Below are positions 33,650-33,995 of a stretch of 33,995 nucleotides of DNA, piece after piece. Source of the stretch: Bondarzewia mesenterica (Eukaryota > Basidiomycota > Agaricomycetes > Russulales > Bondarzewiaceae); assembly GCA_004802705.1 (NCBI GenBank), contig SGPL01000366.1, forward strand, positions 1 to 33,995, given 5' to 3'. Numbering within the stretch: position 1 is the first letter of the stretch; each line of letters starts with the position of its first letter. Both the position numbers and the translations under genes were made by a program. Under the pieces are notes generated by a model, which saw only the letters and a list, made by a program, of their open reading frames with translations, was not told where the DNA came from and did not search any database.

Positions 33650-33995
33650 TTTTCTGTCTTAGACGGTCCAGCCGAACGTGCTTTTTGCCCGTCTCTAACA
33701 GTCAGCTGAGCCTGGCCGATGGGCAATGCGGGCCCGTCTCTAACAGTTCGGCCGGCATCATTGTTTGCCGACTCTGACGGTTGGGCTAAGTGGGATGGGT
33801 GCAGGTATTATGGGCTTGCTTGCTCACCGTTGCCTATCTCTAACGGTTTAGCCGAGATTTTTAGCAAAGGCTTGCTCGGCGTTGTCGCTGTTGCTGGGCC
33901 GAGCATGTAAACAATATTTTGCCTGCTCGCCGTTGATCGTCTCTGACAGTTCGGCCGAGATTTTTTGGCAAGGGCTTGGTTGCCATTGCTGGGCC
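33650..33995. repeat. Degenerate tandem repeat running off the right edge
   Basis: Units start with GTCTCTAACAGTTCGGCC-like sequence at about 33657, 33691, 33736, 33769, 33834 and 33939. The longer units continue with GAGATTTTTxGCAAxGGCTT and end in GCTCGCCGTTG or GTTGCTGGGCC. Spacing varies from about 33 to 105 bases, so units are partly deleted. The array starts about 115 bases upstream of the unidentified gene's first codon and is cut by the window end. Confidence 0.7.

Noticed and set aside
1..33995. tRNA, rRNA or CRISPR features
   Set aside because: No convincing B-box with a matching acceptor stem, no rRNA sequence, and no regularly spaced identical repeats were found.

Overview
The window looks like chromosomal DNA from a filamentous basidiomycete, probably an Agaricomycete. 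Five confidently read protein genes are all split by many short GT-AG introns of about 48-105 bp (one of 172), often with a CTRAY or TACTAAC branch site. They are separated by long, poorly conserved intergenic DNA, and transposon-like and minisatellite DNA fills the right-hand fifth. A few N bases near the left end (about positions 111, 135 and 446) point to a draft assembly. I see no bacterial or viral genes, no rRNA or tRNA, and no CRISPR array.

Layout. Bases 1 to about 6000 are gene-poor, with pyrimidine-rich leaders and splice-like signals but no gene I can support. 6282-8719 (+) is a 629-residue NsdD/SUB-1/Gat1-type GATA zinc-finger transcription factor. 8720-10818 is intergenic and holds a 234-bp direct tandem duplication and a doubtful two-exon reading frame. 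10819-12409 (-) is a 395-residue taurine/alpha-ketoglutarate dioxygenase. 12410-13990 is the divergent intergenic region, with a TCACGTGA palindrome upstream of the dioxygenase. 13991-19373 (+) is the 5'-3' exoribonuclease XRN1, 21 exons and 1415 residues, whose start codon lies in a 4-nt coding exon followed by a GC-AG intron and two micro-exons. 19711-21907 (+) is GMP synthase, 11 exons and 539 residues. 22856-26464 (-) is the mitochondrial Lon protease PIM1, 7 exons and 1076 residues. 26891-29550 is bounded by 80-bp inverted repeats about 94% identical and looks like a non-autonomous or decayed DNA transposon carrying a GC-rich minisatellite. 29551 to about 31450 is low-complexity DNA with a recurring 12-bp palindrome. 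31452-33535 (-) is an unrecognised multi-exon gene, possibly a pseudogene. 33650-33995 is a degenerate tandem repeat running off the right edge.

The conserved genes are mainly housekeeping and share no pathway: cytoplasmic mRNA decay (XRN1), guanine nucleotide synthesis (GMP synthase), mitochondrial protein quality control (PIM1), sulfonate-sulfur scavenging (the dioxygenase) and developmental transcription control (the GATA factor). All exon joins in these five genes were checked by hand for reading phase. In XRN1 the joined protein puts D35, D86, K93, R100/R101, E176/E178 and D206/D208 at the residue numbers known for yeast Xrn1, which strongly supports the unusual 5' splice model. I did not find a clear new biological system. 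The best leads are the XRN1 5' exon structure, the inverted-repeat element, and the unrecognised spliced gene on the right.
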